Below are positions 36,432-45,342 of a stretch of 64,000 bases of DNA, in pieces. The stretch lies in contig JADJNC010000067.1 of the NCBI GenBank assembly GCA_016709335.1, forward strand, positions 124,001 to 188,000, given 5' to 3'. The notes under the pieces are model-generated. The model saw only the letters and a list, made by a program, of their open reading frames with translations, did not search any database and was not told the origin of the DNA. The first letter of the stretch is position 1, and the number at the start of each line of letters is the position of its first letter. The position numbers and the translations under genes are program-made. The DNA comes from Candidatus Propionivibrio dominans (lineage in GTDB: Bacteria > Pseudomonadota > Gammaproteobacteria > Burkholderiales > Rhodocyclaceae).

Positions 36432-37252
36432 TCCGGAGCACTCCCGGCATATTTTCTCAGGAACTTCGCCTGCAGGCGCTCGGCCTCGCGCGCCAGATAC
36501 CCCAGCAACACCGCTTCCTGATTCAGGATATCGCGCAGCGAACGGCCGAAATAGCCGCGCAGAAAACGCAGGCCATCGCGTCGGGTCAGGCCGATGTTCA
36601 GCGCCGAAAAATACAGGCTGGCCAGATCCTTGTCACGCCAGCGACAGGGGAGTTTCTCGCGCACCTGCGCGCGATGCAGGTCGATGATCGACAGCTTAAG
36701 ATGGGATGCCGTCGGCGTCGGGTCGAGATGCAGCAGGAAGTGACAGAGGTAAAAATCACGGTGATTGACGCCGCCACGATGCATGCGTCTGGCCATATCG
36801 GCCACCCGCGCGATCAACGCCCGCTTGAACGCCGGCGGCGGTGCCTGGCTGGGCCAGTTGCGGCAGAAGTCTTCCAGGCTGATCGTCGGCGCCAGTTCTT
36901 CGGTGACGATAAAGGAATGGCGAGTGGCCGGGTTGCTGCCGCGCTGGCCGAAGGCGACGCAGTGCATGGTGTCGACACCAAGGCTGGTGAGGCGCTGAAT
37001 GGCCAGCCATTCGTTGCCCGCACCGAGCACCGGCAGGCGCAGCGAGAGCAGGTTTTTGACTATTTCAGCCCAGCCGACGCCGCGATGGATTTTCACGAAA
37101 TAGCCGCGACCGGCGACTTCGCTGCGCAGCGTGCGGCGCGCTTCGAGTTCGCGAAAGACTTCGCCCGTCAGCGCCTCAACGGCAAGGAAGGGATCGCGAG
37201 CCGACCACAGCGTTTTAAAAGGCTCGTCGATGATCAGCAGCGGCTCGCTCAT
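36428..37252 (-). CDS. waaP: LPS core heptose(I) kinase WaaP/RfaP
   Basis: A 274-residue WaaP-type kinase that phosphorylates heptose I in the inner core. Family marks are YFVKIHRGVGWAEIVKNLL near residue 50, PVLGAGNEWLAIQRL, catalytic loop GVNHRDFYLCHFLLH near 160 and LSIIDLHRAQVR near 185. Length is normal (E. coli 265). It overlaps WaaG upstream and the double kinase downstream by four bases each, so the order lpxL-waaG-waaP-kinase is one transcription unit. Confidence 0.94.
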   Translation of the reverse strand: MSEPLLIIDEPFKTLWSARDPFLAVEALTGEVFRELEARRTLRSEVAGRGYFVKIHRGVGWAEIVKNLLSLRLPVLGAGNEWLAIQRLTSLGVDTMHCVAFGQRGSNPATRHSFIVTEELAPTISLEDFCRNWPSQAPPPAFKRALIARVADMARRMHRGGVNHRDFYLCHFLLHLDPTPTASHLKLSIIDLHRAQVREKLPCRWRDKDLASLYFSALNIGLTRRDGLRFLRGYFGRSLRDILNQEAVLLGYLAREAERLQAKFLRKYAGSAPE

Positions 37253-38370
37253 TGGCGCGCTTTCAGGATCAGGTCGGCGGCGCGTTCGGCATTGCTGTAA
37301 ATGTCGGCGCTCTGCGCAAAAGCCAGCGCATTGGCTTGCCAGAGCAACCTTGCTTCGCGGTCACCGAGCATGGCGGCGAGCATTTCATCGAGTCGGGACT
37401 GCGCGAAAGGCTGGGCAACAACCCTGCCGCCTTTGGCTTCTTCAATGTAATGCGCGTAGCCGCAAACCGCCGTGGCCAGCACCGGCAGGCCGGCCACCAG
37501 TGCTTCGAGCAGGACGGTACCGGTATTCTCGTTATAGGCCGGATGAATCAGCAGGTCGGCGCCGAGCAGAAAACGGGGAATATCGCTGCGCCCCTTCAGG
37601 ATGCTGACCTGCCCGGCCAGCCCGAGCGCACTCGCCTGGCGCTGAAAGAAGCCCGGCTCGTCATCCCCGATGGCCATCAGCCGCGTTCGACTGCGCAAGG
37701 CCTGCGGCAGACTGGCCAGCGCTTTCAGGCTGCGATCCAGGCCCTTGGTCTTGAAACCTGACCCGATCTGCAACACCAGCAGATCGTCTTCCGCCAGAGC
37801 AAACTCGCGGCGAAACCCGGCGCGAATTTCTGCCGCATTGGCCGGCGCACGACGGTCAGGCGATATGCCGGGCGGCAGCAGGTGAAAGCGCGTTGCCGGC
37901 GTTGCATAATGCTTTTCGAAAAACGGCTGCTGAAGCAAGGAGATCATCAGGATCTCGGTATGACTTTCGGGCGAGAACACGGCACGCTCGTAGGCGGCAA
38001 AATGCCGGTAACGCCCGGACAGCCGGTACAGCGGATTGCGCAGCGTTTGCGCCTTCTCTTCGTAGCAGGGGTCGGCGGCGAAATAAACATCCAGCCCCGG
38101 CATCTTGTTGAAACCGATGACGCGATCCGCCGGACGGCGTTCCAGATCGCGGCGTACCCAGTCGGTGAATTTCGCATAGCGCCGCGCATTGCTCAGCGCC
38201 TTTACCGGCACCAGGACCAGTTCGAATCCGGGCGGAACGTCACCACGCCATTCCAGCGTGTAGACCCGGACCGCATATCCGCGCGCCTGACAGGCCAGCG
38301 CAATGCGCAGGCAGTCACGCTGCAGGCCGCCGAAGGGAAAATACTTGTAAAGGCAAAAGGCCAGTTGCAT
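37249..38370 (-). CDS. waaG: LPS core glucosyltransferase WaaG
   Basis: A 373-residue GT-B family 4 glycosyltransferase with the WaaG opening LAFCLYKYFPFGGLQRDCLR, IGFNKMPGLDVYFAADPCY near residue 85, and the nucleotide-sugar site LLIHPAYNENTGTVLLEALV near 280 (EX7E motif). It adds the first outer-core glucose to heptose II. It overlaps the lpxL stop codon by one base (TGATG) and waaP by four. Substrate assignment rests on family identity. Confidence 0.92.
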   Translation of the reverse strand: MQLAFCLYKYFPFGGLQRDCLRIALACQARGYAVRVYTLEWRGDVPPGFELVLVPVKALSNARRYAKFTDWVRRDLERRPADRVIGFNKMPGLDVYFAADPCYEEKAQTLRNPLYRLSGRYRHFAAYERAVFSPESHTEILMISLLQQPFFEKHYATPATRFHLLPPGISPDRRAPANAAEIRAGFRREFALAEDDLLVLQIGSGFKTKGLDRSLKALASLPQALRSRTRLMAIGDDEPGFFQRQASALGLAGQVSILKGRSDIPRFLLGADLLIHPAYNENTGTVLLEALVAGLPVLATAVCGYAHYIEEAKGGRVVAQPFAQSRLDEMLAAMLGDREARLLWQANALAFAQSADIYSNAERAADLILKARQ

Positions 38371-39224
38371 CAGATTTTTTCCGGCGGCGCCTCGACACCG
38401 CGCCGGCGCTTGTAACGGTTATAGCCCCACAGATACTGTTCCGGGCACTGCCTGATCAGGTGTTCGATCTGATGGTTGATCTGCTGGGCGCGCTCTTCGG
38501 TGGTACCACGGATCGCTTGCGTCGGCGCCTGCAGGTGGAAATGAAAGCCGGCCCCGCCCGGCAGACGTTCGGCCCAGACCATGATGACGGCGGCTCCACT
38601 CTCGGTCAGCCGCGCTGCCAGCGTCATCGTGTAAGCCGGCTTGCCGAAGAAATTCATCCAGCGACCCTCGCCGAACTTCGGTGCCTGATCGGGCAGCAAG
38701 CCGACCGCTTCCCCCCGCTTCAAGGCCTTGAGCAATGCCCGAACACCGGCCAGATCCGCTGCCGCAATGCGCAACTGCGCCCGCGCCCGTCCGGCCTCGA
38801 TCATCGTTTGCAGCCACGCCCTTTTGGGCGGGCGGTAAAGCACGGTGACCGGCGCGTGCGTCGACAGGTACTGGGCGGTGACCTCGAAGCAACCCAGATG
38901 CGGCGTCAGATAGACAATGCCTCGGGCCGCGCGCGTTGCCGCCTCGACCAGCTCCCATCCGCTCACCTTGACGACGTGAGCGACCGCATCGGACAAAGGG
39001 CGTAGCCAGATCCTCGGCAGCTCAAGCGCCGATCGACCGGCATTGGCAATGGCCGAGGGCTGCAAACGGCGCGCCTCCGTCTCGCCGAGTGCCAGCACCA
39101 TGTACTCGCGCATGTGGCGGCGATAGGTCGGGGAAAACAACCAGGCCAGCCAGCCGAGAAAAGCCCCAAGCCTGTGCAGCCAGGCCAGCGGCAGATGACT
39201 CAGCATACGAAAAAGAAGGACCAC
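38370..39224 (-). CDS. lpxL: Lipid A biosynthesis lauroyl acyltransferase LpxL
   Basis: A 284-residue acyltransferase. N-terminal anchor [20 protein letters not shown], catalytic HX4E motif PHLGCFE near residue 110, and ending [18 protein letters not shown] (here [16 protein letters not shown]). GTG 39224 is taken; ATG 39206 is an alternative. Its divergent position next to metK is common in betaproteobacteria, so this is the housekeeping copy, separate from the LpxL-type pair at 12054 and 14728. Confidence 0.92.
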   Translation of the reverse strand: MVLLFRMLSHLPLAWLHRLGAFLGWLAWLFSPTYRRHMREYMVLALGETEARRLQPSAIANAGRSALELPRIWLRPLSDAVAHVVKVSGWELVEAATRAARGIVYLTPHLGCFEVTAQYLSTHAPVTVLYRPPKRAWLQTMIEAGRARAQLRIAAADLAGVRALLKALKRGEAVGLLPDQAPKFGEGRWMNFFGKPAYTMTLAARLTESGAAVIMVWAERLPGGAGFHFHLQAPTQAIRGTTEERAQQINHQIEHLIRQCPEQYLWGYNRYKRRRGVEAPPEKI

Positions 39225-39248
39225 GCAATAACCTTGCCGGCAACGGGT

Positions 39249-39277
39249 TTGACCCGCGGCTCACTAAAAACTACAAT
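39249..39277 (+). promoter_or_regulatory. Sigma-70 promoter of metK
   Basis: TTGACC at 39249-39254 and TACAAT at 39272-39277 with a 17-base spacer. The predicted start of transcription is about 39284, at the base of the first leader stem. Confidence 0.75.
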
Positions 39278-39279
39278 TA

Positions 39280-39419
39280 CTTCCTCCGCCGAGTTAATCA
39301 GGACAACTTGCAGGGCGGGAGAAGTCAAAAAATGGCTTCCAAAATACTGCTAAAGCGTCGTCTGCTCAAACCCCGGAGCCGGCCACGCCGACACAACGGG
39401 GTTTTTTTATTGGAGCAGA
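39280..39419 (+). promoter_or_regulatory. Structured metK leader: 5' stem, terminator-like hairpin, buried ribosome-binding site
   Basis: A stem forms between 39280-39290 and 39314-39324 (core CTCCGCC/GGCGGGAG). Downstream, AAACCCCG (39368-39375) pairs with CGGGGTTT (39397-39404), with an inner CGGC/GCCG stem, and is followed by more T residues: a rho-independent terminator pointing at metK, only 20 bases before its ATG. The same hairpin extends through TCTGCTC (39361-39367) pairing with GAGCAGA (39413-39419), which covers the metK ribosome-binding site. Since no gene precedes it on this strand, it is best read as an attenuator or riboswitch platform, probably sensing S-adenosylmethionine. 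No known class is assigned. Confidence 0.65.
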
Positions 39420-39424
39420 ATCAT

Positions 39425-40591
39425 ATGTCCCACGAGTTTCTCTTTTCCTCGGAATCCGTATCCGAAGGCCATCCGGACAAGGTCGCCGACCAGATTTCGG
39501 ATTCCATCCTCGATGCCATTCTGGCCGAAGACCCCACGGGCCGCGTTGCCTGCGAAACCCTGGTGTCCACCGGCCTGGTCGTCATCTCCGGCGAAATAAC
39601 GACCAAGGCGCACATCAACTACCGCGAAATCGCGCAGGAAACCGTTCGTCGCATCGGCTACACCGACTCCGACATCGGTTTCGACTACAAGAGTTGCGCC
39701 ATTTTAACGGCAATCAACCGCCAGTCGCCGGATATTGCACAGGGCGTCAACGAAGGCCAGGGTCTCGATCTCGACCAGGGCGCCGGCGACCAGGGTTTGA
39801 TGTTCGGCTACGCGTGCAACGAAACGCCCTCGCTGATGCCGCTGCCGATCTACTACGCGCACCGCCTCATGCAGCGCCAGGCCGAAGTGCGCAAGGATGG
39901 CCGCCTGCCGTGGCTGCGCCCGGATGCCAAGAGCCAGCTTACCGTCAACTACGTCGACGGCAAGCCGGCGTTCATCGACACCGTCGTTGTCTCGACGCAG
40001 CACGGCCCCGAGGTATCGCACGCCCAGATCGAAGAGGCGGTGATTGAAGAAATCATCAAGCCGGTGTTGCCGAAGGATCTGCTGTCGGCCAAAACCCGTT
40101 TTCTGGTCAACCCGACCGGCCGCTTTGTCGTCGGCGGCCCGCACGGCGACTGCGGCCTGACCGGCCGCAAGATCATCGTCGACAGCTACGGCGGCACCGC
40201 GCGCCACGGCGGCGGCGCCTTCTCCGGCAAGGATCCTTCCAAGGTGGATCGTTCGGCCGCCTACGCTGCGCGTTATGTGGCGAAGAACATTGTCGCTGCC
40301 GGCCTGGCCGACCGCTGCGAAGTTCAGGTCGCCTACGCCATCGGCGTGGCCAAGCCGGTATCGCTGATGGTCAATACCTTCGGCACCGGAAAAGTCAGCG
40401 ACGAGAAGATCGTCGAACTGATCGGCAAGCATTTCGACCTGCGCCCGAAGGGAATCATCCAGACGCTCAACCTGCTGCGCCCGATCTACACCAAGACCGC
40501 AGCCTACGGCCATTTCGGACGAGAAGAGCCGGAGTTCACCTGGGAAGGGATCGACAAGGCGGCCGCACTGAAAGCCGACGCTGGACTTTGA
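39425..40591 (+). CDS. metK: S-adenosylmethionine synthetase MetK
   Basis: A 388-residue enzyme making S-adenosylmethionine from methionine and ATP. Signature blocks: [20 protein letters not shown] at the start, [16 protein letters not shown] near residue 120 (ATP loop) and [19 protein letters not shown] near 260. ATG 39425 is the standard start; the frame is open upstream to an ATG at 39332, but that stretch is the leader hairpin. Regulation probably acts through the leader structure. Confidence 0.97.
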   Translation: MSHEFLFSSESVSEGHPDKVADQISDSILDAILAEDPTGRVACETLVSTGLVVISGEITTKAHINYREIAQETVRRIGYTDSDIGFDYKSCAILTAINRQSPDIAQGVNEGQGLDLDQGAGDQGLMFGYACNETPSLMPLPIYYAHRLMQRQAEVRKDGRLPWLRPDAKSQLTVNYVDGKPAFIDTVVVSTQHGPEVSHAQIEEAVIEEIIKPVLPKDLLSAKTRFLVNPTGRFVVGGPHGDCGLTGRKIIVDSYGGTARHGGGAFSGKDPSKVDRSAAYAARYVAKNIVAAGLADRCEVQVAYAIGVAKPVSLMVNTFGTGKVSDEKIVELIGKHFDLRPKGIIQTLNLLRPIYTKTAAYGHFGREEPEFTWEGIDKAAALKADAGL

Positions 40592-40685
40592 TTTTTTTGG
40601 CATAGGAAAAGGGCCGTGAGGCACGAAGAATTTGTACTTACGCTAACTCATTGAATTACCGTGGCCCGAGGCCAGGCTTCGCGCT

Positions 40686-40786
40686 CATTCCGGGCTTGAC
40701 CCGGAATCCAGTTCGTTCATCATTACAGTTTTACTAACACCGTGATCAGATGTACAAATCTGGATTCCGGCCTGCGCCGGAATGAC
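40686..40786. repeat. Palindromic intergenic repeat, CATTCCGG family, copy 1
   Basis: Two hairpin arms, CATTCCGGGCTTGACCCGG at 40686 and CTGGATTCCGGCCTGCGCC at 40760, each self-complementary and also complementary to each other. The flanking GGTTTTCAGAACAAATTTAC recurs near 42298. Other copies lie at 43999-44064 and 46758-46852. Confidence 0.8.
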
Positions 40787-40813
40787 GATGGGTTTTCAGA
40801 ACAAATTTACCCT

Positions 40814-40833
40814 GGGCCGCGAGGCCCTTTTCC
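40814..40833 (+). terminator. Rho-independent terminator
   Basis: GGGCC-GCGA-GGCCC followed by TTTTCC, about 220 bases after the metK stop codon and before the HD-GYP gene. Short stem and U run of moderate quality. Confidence 0.5.
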
Positions 40834-40875
40834 TTATTCCGGAAGTAAATGATGTAAGATTATTCCCTCGGAAAT

Positions 40876-42177
40876 TTGACGCCCAATCAGTCCCCATACC
40901 ATGCTCAAAAAATCAGCGTCAAACAGCTTGCAGTCGGCATGCACCTCAAGGAGTTCTGTGGCTCGTGGATGGAGCACCCCTTCTGGCGCTCGGCTTTCGT
41001 GATTTCCGACCCGAGGGATATCAAGGCCATTCTGGCCAGCAGCATCAAGGAAGTGTGGATCGACACGGCGAAGGGGCTCGATGTGACGGCTGGTGAAACG
41101 GCGATGTCGGAAGCTGAATCCGAGGCTCAGGTCGATGCGGAACTGAACAGTGCAGCAAGTGCCGAGCGCGAAAGGGCACCCGTTCCGGCTGCAGTCGAAT
41201 TTGCCCGTGCCGCGAAGATCTGCGCCCAATCCAAACGCGCCGTCACCTCGATGTTTCAGGAAGCGCGCATGGGCAAGGCGGTCGACATCGGCGGTGCAGA
41301 AAAGCTGGTACAGGAAATTGCCGACTCGGTCAGCCGCAACCCGGGCGCGCTGATCAGCCTGGCCCGTCTGAAAACCGTCGACGATTACACCTACATGCAC
41401 TCGGTCGCCGTTTGCGCGCTGATGATTGCCCTCTCCAGGCAGCTCAAGCTCGACGAGACGCAGACCCGCTCGGCAGGTGTTGCCGGCCTGCTGCACGATC
41501 TCGGCAAGGCCATGATGCCGATGGAGGTACTCAACAAACCGGGCAAGCTGACCGACGAAGAATTCGCAATCATCAAAAAACACCCGGAAGAAGGACACAA
41601 ATTGCTGCTCGGCAACACCGATGCCGATGAGATCGCTCTCGATGTGGTTCTGAACCACCACGAAAAAACCGACGGCTCGGGTTACCCCAGGCGCCTCAAG
41701 GACAGTGAAATCAGCCTGTTCGCCAAGATGGGGGCGGTTTGCGACGTCTATGACGCCATCACCTCTAACCGCCCATACAAGGCCGGCTGGGATCCCGCCG
41801 AATCGCTGCGCAAGATGGCCGAATGGGTCAATGGCCACTTTGACCCGACGGTGTTCCAGGCTTTCGTAAAAAGCCTCGGCATCTACCCGATTGGCTCGCT
41901 GGTCAAACTCAATTCCGGACGGCTGGGCATTGTCATCGACCAGGCCGAAAAATCCTTGCTGACCCCGCGCGTCAAGGTTTTCTTCTCGACCAAAGCCAAT
42001 GCCCGCATCCTGCCCGAAATCGTCGATCTCTCCCACTCGGGCTGCCAGGAAAAGATTTCCAGCCGGGAGGACCCGGCCCAATGGAATTTTCCGGACTTCA
42101 ACGAACTCTGGTCCGGCTTGCCCGGCACGCCAGCACTTCACACCCGAAAATTTAGCAAGTCCATAGCAATCCAGTAG
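40876..42177 (+). CDS. DUF3391/HD-GYP cyclic-di-GMP phosphodiesterase-like protein
   Basis: The N-terminal DUF3391 domain (ISVKQLAVGMHLKEFCGSW) is followed by an HD-GYP domain with GLLHDLGKAMMP near residue 205, HPEEGHKLL and HHEKTDGSGYPRRL near 257, so it likely degrades cyclic di-GMP. The open frame has only a TTG start at 40876. An ATG at 40901 would give MLKKISVKQL, the family start, if the A run at 40907-40912 had seven A and not six. I read this as a one-base loss (error or mutation) just after the true start. The stop codon lies inside the TAGGTCGGG repeat. Confidence 0.88.
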   Translation: MTPNQSPYHAQKISVKQLAVGMHLKEFCGSWMEHPFWRSAFVISDPRDIKAILASSIKEVWIDTAKGLDVTAGETAMSEAESEAQVDAELNSAASAERERAPVPAAVEFARAAKICAQSKRAVTSMFQEARMGKAVDIGGAEKLVQEIADSVSRNPGALISLARLKTVDDYTYMHSVAVCALMIALSRQLKLDETQTRSAGVAGLLHDLGKAMMPMEVLNKPGKLTDEEFAIIKKHPEEGHKLLLGNTDADEIALDVVLNHHEKTDGSGYPRRLKDSEISLFAKMGAVCDVYDAITSNRPYKAGWDPAESLRKMAEWVNGHFDPTVFQAFVKSLGIYPIGSLVKLNSGRLGIVIDQAEKSLLTPRVKVFFSTKANARILPEIVDLSHSGCQEKISSREDPAQWNFPDFNELWSGLPGTPALHTRKFSKSIAIQ

Positions 42178-42253
42178 GTCGGGTTAGCGCAGCGAAACCC
42201 GACGGCGTACATCCGATCAAGATTTCGGTTAAACGGTGCGCTAACCCGACCTA
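42175..42253. repeat. Inverted repeat TAGGTCGGGTTAGCGC
   Basis: TAGGTCGGGTTAGCGC at 42175-42190 and its exact reverse complement at 42238-42253, with AGCGAAACCCGACGGCGTAC just inside the left arm. This is a widespread betaproteobacterial intergenic palindrome. It supplies the stop codon of the HD-GYP gene, so it inserted at or near the gene end. Confidence 0.8.
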
Positions 42254-42342
42254 GGATTCCGGGTCGATTCCGGCGAAGCCTGGCCCTCGGGCCACAATGG
42301 GTTTCCAGAACAAATTTACCGTGTGCGCGCCAGGCTAAGCAC

Positions 42343-42371
42343 TTCACACTCGATATAAGTCTGCGTATAAT
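42343..42371 (+). promoter_or_regulatory. Sigma-70 promoter of ahcY
   Basis: TTCACA at 42343-42348, 17-base spacer, TATAAT at 42366-42371. The predicted transcription start falls at about 42379, two bases before the SAH riboswitch begins. Confidence 0.8.
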
Positions 42372-42379
42372 CCGCTCTT

Positions 42380-42449
42380 GTCCGAGGGGCGCTGCAAAAC
42401 TGTTGTTCAACAGTTTCAGGCTCGGAACCTTAAACGGCGCTCATCCAAC
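42380..42449 (+). ncRNA. S-adenosylhomocysteine (SAH) riboswitch
   Basis: The sequence carries the class core: TCCGAGGGGCGCTGC at 42381, a variable hairpin (AACTGTTG/CAACAGTT), AGGCTCGG closing the first stem with CCGAG, and AACGGCGCTCATCC forming the pseudoknot-type second pairing with GGGGCGC-like bases. Known members lie upstream of ahcY in beta- and gammaproteobacteria and turn expression on when SAH builds up. Here it sits about 115 bases before the ahcY start codon, directly behind a strong promoter. Confidence 0.9.
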
Positions 42450-42566
42450 CAATCCGTGCCGGGCACGGGAAGTCGGGTGAGTCTGATCTGAACTACCTCA
42501 GCACACTGCCGCGTTACGCCAGGCAACCTCTTCCCCTCCCGGCCACAGTTATCAAGGAGTTTTACT

Positions 42567-43970
42567 GTGGCTGAAAAATTCAACGACTACGTTATTGCCG
42601 ACCTGAGCCTCGCCGACTGGGGGCGCAAGGAAATCCGCATCGCCGAAACCGAAATGCCCGGTCTGATGGCGATTCGCGAAGAATTCGCTGCGGCCAAGGC
42701 GCTCAAGGGCGCGCGCATCACCGGTTCGCTGCACATGACGATCCAGACCGCCGTGCTCATCGAAACGCTGACCGCGCTCGGTGCCGAAGTGCGCTGGGCG
42801 TCGTGCAACATCTTCTCGACGCAGGATCACGCCGCCGCGGCGATTGCTGCCGGCGGTACGCCGGTGTTTGCCGTCAAGGGCGAATCGCTCGAAGATTACT
42901 GGGATTTCACGCACCGCATTTTCGAATGGAAGGATGGCGGTTATTCGAACATGATCCTCGACGACGGCGGCGATGCCACGCTGCTGCTGCACCTCGGCGC
43001 GCGCGCCGAAAAGGATCTTTCGGTTCTTGCCAATCCGGGTTCGGAAGAAGAAACCATCCTCTTTGCCGCGATCAAGGCCAAGCTGGCGCTTGACCCGACC
43101 TGGTACTCGGTGCGTCTGGCCGCAATCAAGGGCGTCACCGAGGAAACCACCACCGGCGTCCATCGTCTGTATCAGATGCACGCCAAGGGCGAACTCAAAT
43201 TCCCGGCAATCAACGTTAACGACTCGGTCACCAAGTCCAAGTTCGACAACCTCTACGGCTGCCGCGAATCGCTGGTTGACAGTGTCAAGCGCGCCACCGA
43301 TGTGATGATCGCCGGCAAGGTGGCTGTCGTTGCCGGCTATGGCGACGTGGGCAAGGGCTCGGCACAGGCCATGCGCGCACTCTCGGCGCAAGTGTGGGTC
43401 ACCGAAATCGACCCGATCTGCGCGCTGCAGGCGGCGATGGAAGGCTACCGCGTAGTCACCATGGAATACGCAGCCGACAAGGCCGACATCTTCGTTTCCG
43501 CGACCGGTAATTATCATGTCATTACCCATGCGCACATGGCGAAGATGAAAGACCAGGCCATCGTCTGCAACATCGGTCACTTCGACAACGAGATCGACGT
43601 CGCTTCGCTGGAGAAATACCAGTGGGAGGAAATCAAGCCGCAGGTTGACCACGTCATATTCCCCGACGGCAAGCGAATCATCCTGCTCGCCAAGGGTCGC
43701 CTGGTTAACCTCGGCTGCGGCACCGGCCACCCGTCCTACGTCATGAGCTCGTCGTTCGCCAACCAGACGATCGCCCAGATCGAACTGTTCACGCGCAACG
43801 CCGACTACCCGGTGGGCGTCTACACGCTGCCCAAGCATCTCGACGAAAAGGTCGCGCGCCTGCAGTTGAAGAAACTCAATGCCCAGCTCAGCGAACTGAC
43901 CGACCAGCAGGCCGCCTATATCGGCGTCCCCAAGGCCGGCCCGTACAAGGCCGATCAGTATCGTTATTGA
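42567..43970 (+). CDS. ahcY: Adenosylhomocysteinase AhcY (SAH hydrolase)
   Basis: A 467-residue NAD-dependent enzyme splitting S-adenosylhomocysteine into adenosine and homocysteine. Motifs include [29 protein letters not shown], the NAD-binding [19 protein letters not shown] near residue 250 and the C-terminal QADYPVG-like [20 protein letters not shown]. The start codon is GTG with AAGGAG eight bases upstream. Regulated by the SAH riboswitch in its leader. Confidence 0.97.
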   Translation: MAEKFNDYVIADLSLADWGRKEIRIAETEMPGLMAIREEFAAAKALKGARITGSLHMTIQTAVLIETLTALGAEVRWASCNIFSTQDHAAAAIAAGGTPVFAVKGESLEDYWDFTHRIFEWKDGGYSNMILDDGGDATLLLHLGARAEKDLSVLANPGSEEETILFAAIKAKLALDPTWYSVRLAAIKGVTEETTTGVHRLYQMHAKGELKFPAINVNDSVTKSKFDNLYGCRESLVDSVKRATDVMIAGKVAVVAGYGDVGKGSAQAMRALSAQVWVTEIDPICALQAAMEGYRVVTMEYAADKADIFVSATGNYHVITHAHMAKMKDQAIVCNIGHFDNEIDVASLEKYQWEEIKPQVDHVIFPDGKRIILLAKGRLVNLGCGTGHPSYVMSSSFANQTIAQIELFTRNADYPVGVYTLPKHLDEKVARLQLKKLNAQLSELTDQQAAYIGVPKAGPYKADQYRY

Positions 43971-43980
43971 GTGTTCGCAG

Positions 43981-44080
43981 CAAACCGTTTTGAAACCCGT
44001 CATTCCGGGCTTGACCCGGAATCCAGTGGCGTATCTCTGGATTCCCGTTTTCACCGGAATGACGCTTCAAAACAGTTTAT
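43981..44080. repeat. Palindromic intergenic repeat, CATTCCGG family, copy 2
   Basis: Arms GTCATTCCGGGCTTGACC at 43999 and CTGGATTCCCGTTTTCACC at 44037, flanked by GTTTTGAA / TTCAAAAC, giving a larger palindrome. It separates ahcY from the next gene and may end transcription. Confidence 0.8.
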
Positions 44081-44134
44081 TCGGTTTTATTTGAACCACG
44101 ACCTCAACTCCAACCCCCTACCAGGGAGAACGCC

Positions 44135-44482
44135 ATGCGCCTGATCCTGCTCTGGATACTCAACGCCGTTGCGCTGCTTGCCGTAACTTACCTGCTGCCA
44201 TCCATCCAGGTGGCATCGTTTGGTTCGGCGCTGCTCGCGGCACTCCTGCTCGGACTGGTCAATACCCTATTGCGCCCCGTGTTGCTGCTGCTGACGTTGC
44301 CGGTCACGCTACTGACGCTAGGACTGTTCATCTTTGTCATCAACGGCCTGATGTTCTGGCTGGCGGGTTCGATGATTGAAGGCTTTGTGGTCAGCGGCTT
44401 CTGGCCGGGGGTCTTCGGCTCGATGCTCTACAGCGTCGTATCGTGGGCGCTGACTAGCCTGCTGGTTTCCGGCAAGAACTAA
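44135..44482 (+). CDS. Phage holin family IV-type small membrane protein
   Basis: A 115-residue protein of four membrane segments (LILLWILNAVALLAVTYLL, LLAALLLGLVNTLLRPVLLL, LTLGLFIFVINGLMFWLAG, then a final helix). The NTLLRPVLLLLTLPVTLLTLG block is the mark of the YvlD/holin-IV superfamily. In betaproteobacteria it typically sits between ahcY and metF, as here. The role is unknown; the holin name comes from homology, not evidence of lysis. Confidence 0.88.
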   Translation: MRLILLWILNAVALLAVTYLLPSIQVASFGSALLAALLLGLVNTLLRPVLLLLTLPVTLLTLGLFIFVINGLMFWLAGSMIEGFVVSGFWPGVFGSMLYSVVSWALTSLLVSGKN

Positions 44483-44507
44483 CGCCTAATTTATGTGATT
44501 GATCCGC

Positions 44508-45339
44508 ATGAAACACACTGAACTCTCGATAGAATTTTTCCCGCCGCAAACGCCCGAAGGCATCGACAAGCTGCGCCTGGTGCGCAGCAAGCTGGCGGTG
44601 CTCAAGCCTGAGTTCTTCTCCGTCACCTTCGGCGCCGGCGGTTCGACGCGCGAACGAACGTTCTCGGTGATCAGGAAATCGCCGCCGAAGGCTTCGCCGC
44701 CGCGCCGCATCTCTCATGCATCGGCTCGACGCGCGAAAACATCCGCGAAATCCTGCTCGACTACCAGGCCGCCGGAATCCGCCGCATCGTCGCCCTGCGC
44801 GGCGATCTGCCTTCGGGAATGGCCGAGGCCGGCGAATTCCGCTACGCCAACGAACTCGTCGAATTCATCCGCAGCGAGACCGGCGATCATTTCCATCTCG
44901 AAGTCGCCGCCTACCCCGAATGGCACCCGCAGGCGCGCAACCCGCACGACGATCTGCCGCCTTCGCCAGAAAGGCCAGAGCCGGGGCCAATTCGGCGATC
45001 ACGCAATACTTCTACAACGCCGACGCCTACTTCCATTTCGTCGATGAGGTGCGCGCGCTCGGGGTCGACATCCCGATCGTCCCCGGCATCATGCCGATCG
45101 CCAGTTTCTCCAAGCTGGCGCGTTTCTCCGATGCCTGCGGCGCCGAGCTGCCGCGCTGGATGCGCCGCAAGTTCGAAGGTCTCGGCGATGACGTCGACGC
45201 CATTCGTGCCTTCGGCCTCGATATCGTGACCGAGTTATGCCAACGCCTGCTGGCCGGTGGCGCGCCGGGTCTGCACTTCTACTCGATGAACCAGTCGGTG
45301 CTGACGCTTGAAATCTGCCGTCGGCTTCAACTTTCGTAA
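44508..45339 (+). pseudogene. metF: 5,10-methylenetetrahydrofolate reductase MetF with two one-base deletions
   Basis: The enzyme makes methyl-tetrahydrofolate for methionine synthesis. The start LSIEFFPPQTPEGIDKL and VTFGAGGSTRERTFSVI are in one frame. The frame shifts near 44672 (ATCAGGAA, expected ATCCAGGAA) into EIAAEGFAAAPHLSCIGS and IRRIVALRGDLPSG, then again near 44955 (CTGCCGCC, expected CTGGCCGCC) into AGANSAITQYFYNAD and GLHFYSMNQSVLTLEIC. Repaired length is about 277 residues, normal for MetF. Since the gene is otherwise perfectly conserved and usually needed, sequence error is more likely than loss. Confidence 0.85.
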
Positions 45340-45342
45340 ACT

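Noticed and set aside
39332..39424. In-frame N-terminal extension of metK from ATG 39332
   Set aside because: The stretch crosses the terminator hairpin and gives a basic sequence unlike any MetK start; ATG 39425 has the right position and ribosome-binding site.
40834..42141. 435-codon minus-strand frame opposite the HD-GYP gene
   Set aside because: Antisense to a clear HD-GYP protein, with no family resemblance.
42552..44054. 500-codon minus-strand frame opposite ahcY
   Set aside because: Shadow of a highly conserved gene; the start lies inside a palindromic repeat.
44135..44482. Prophage because of a holin-like protein
   Set aside because: This small membrane protein is a usual neighbour of ahcY and metF; no other phage gene is nearby.
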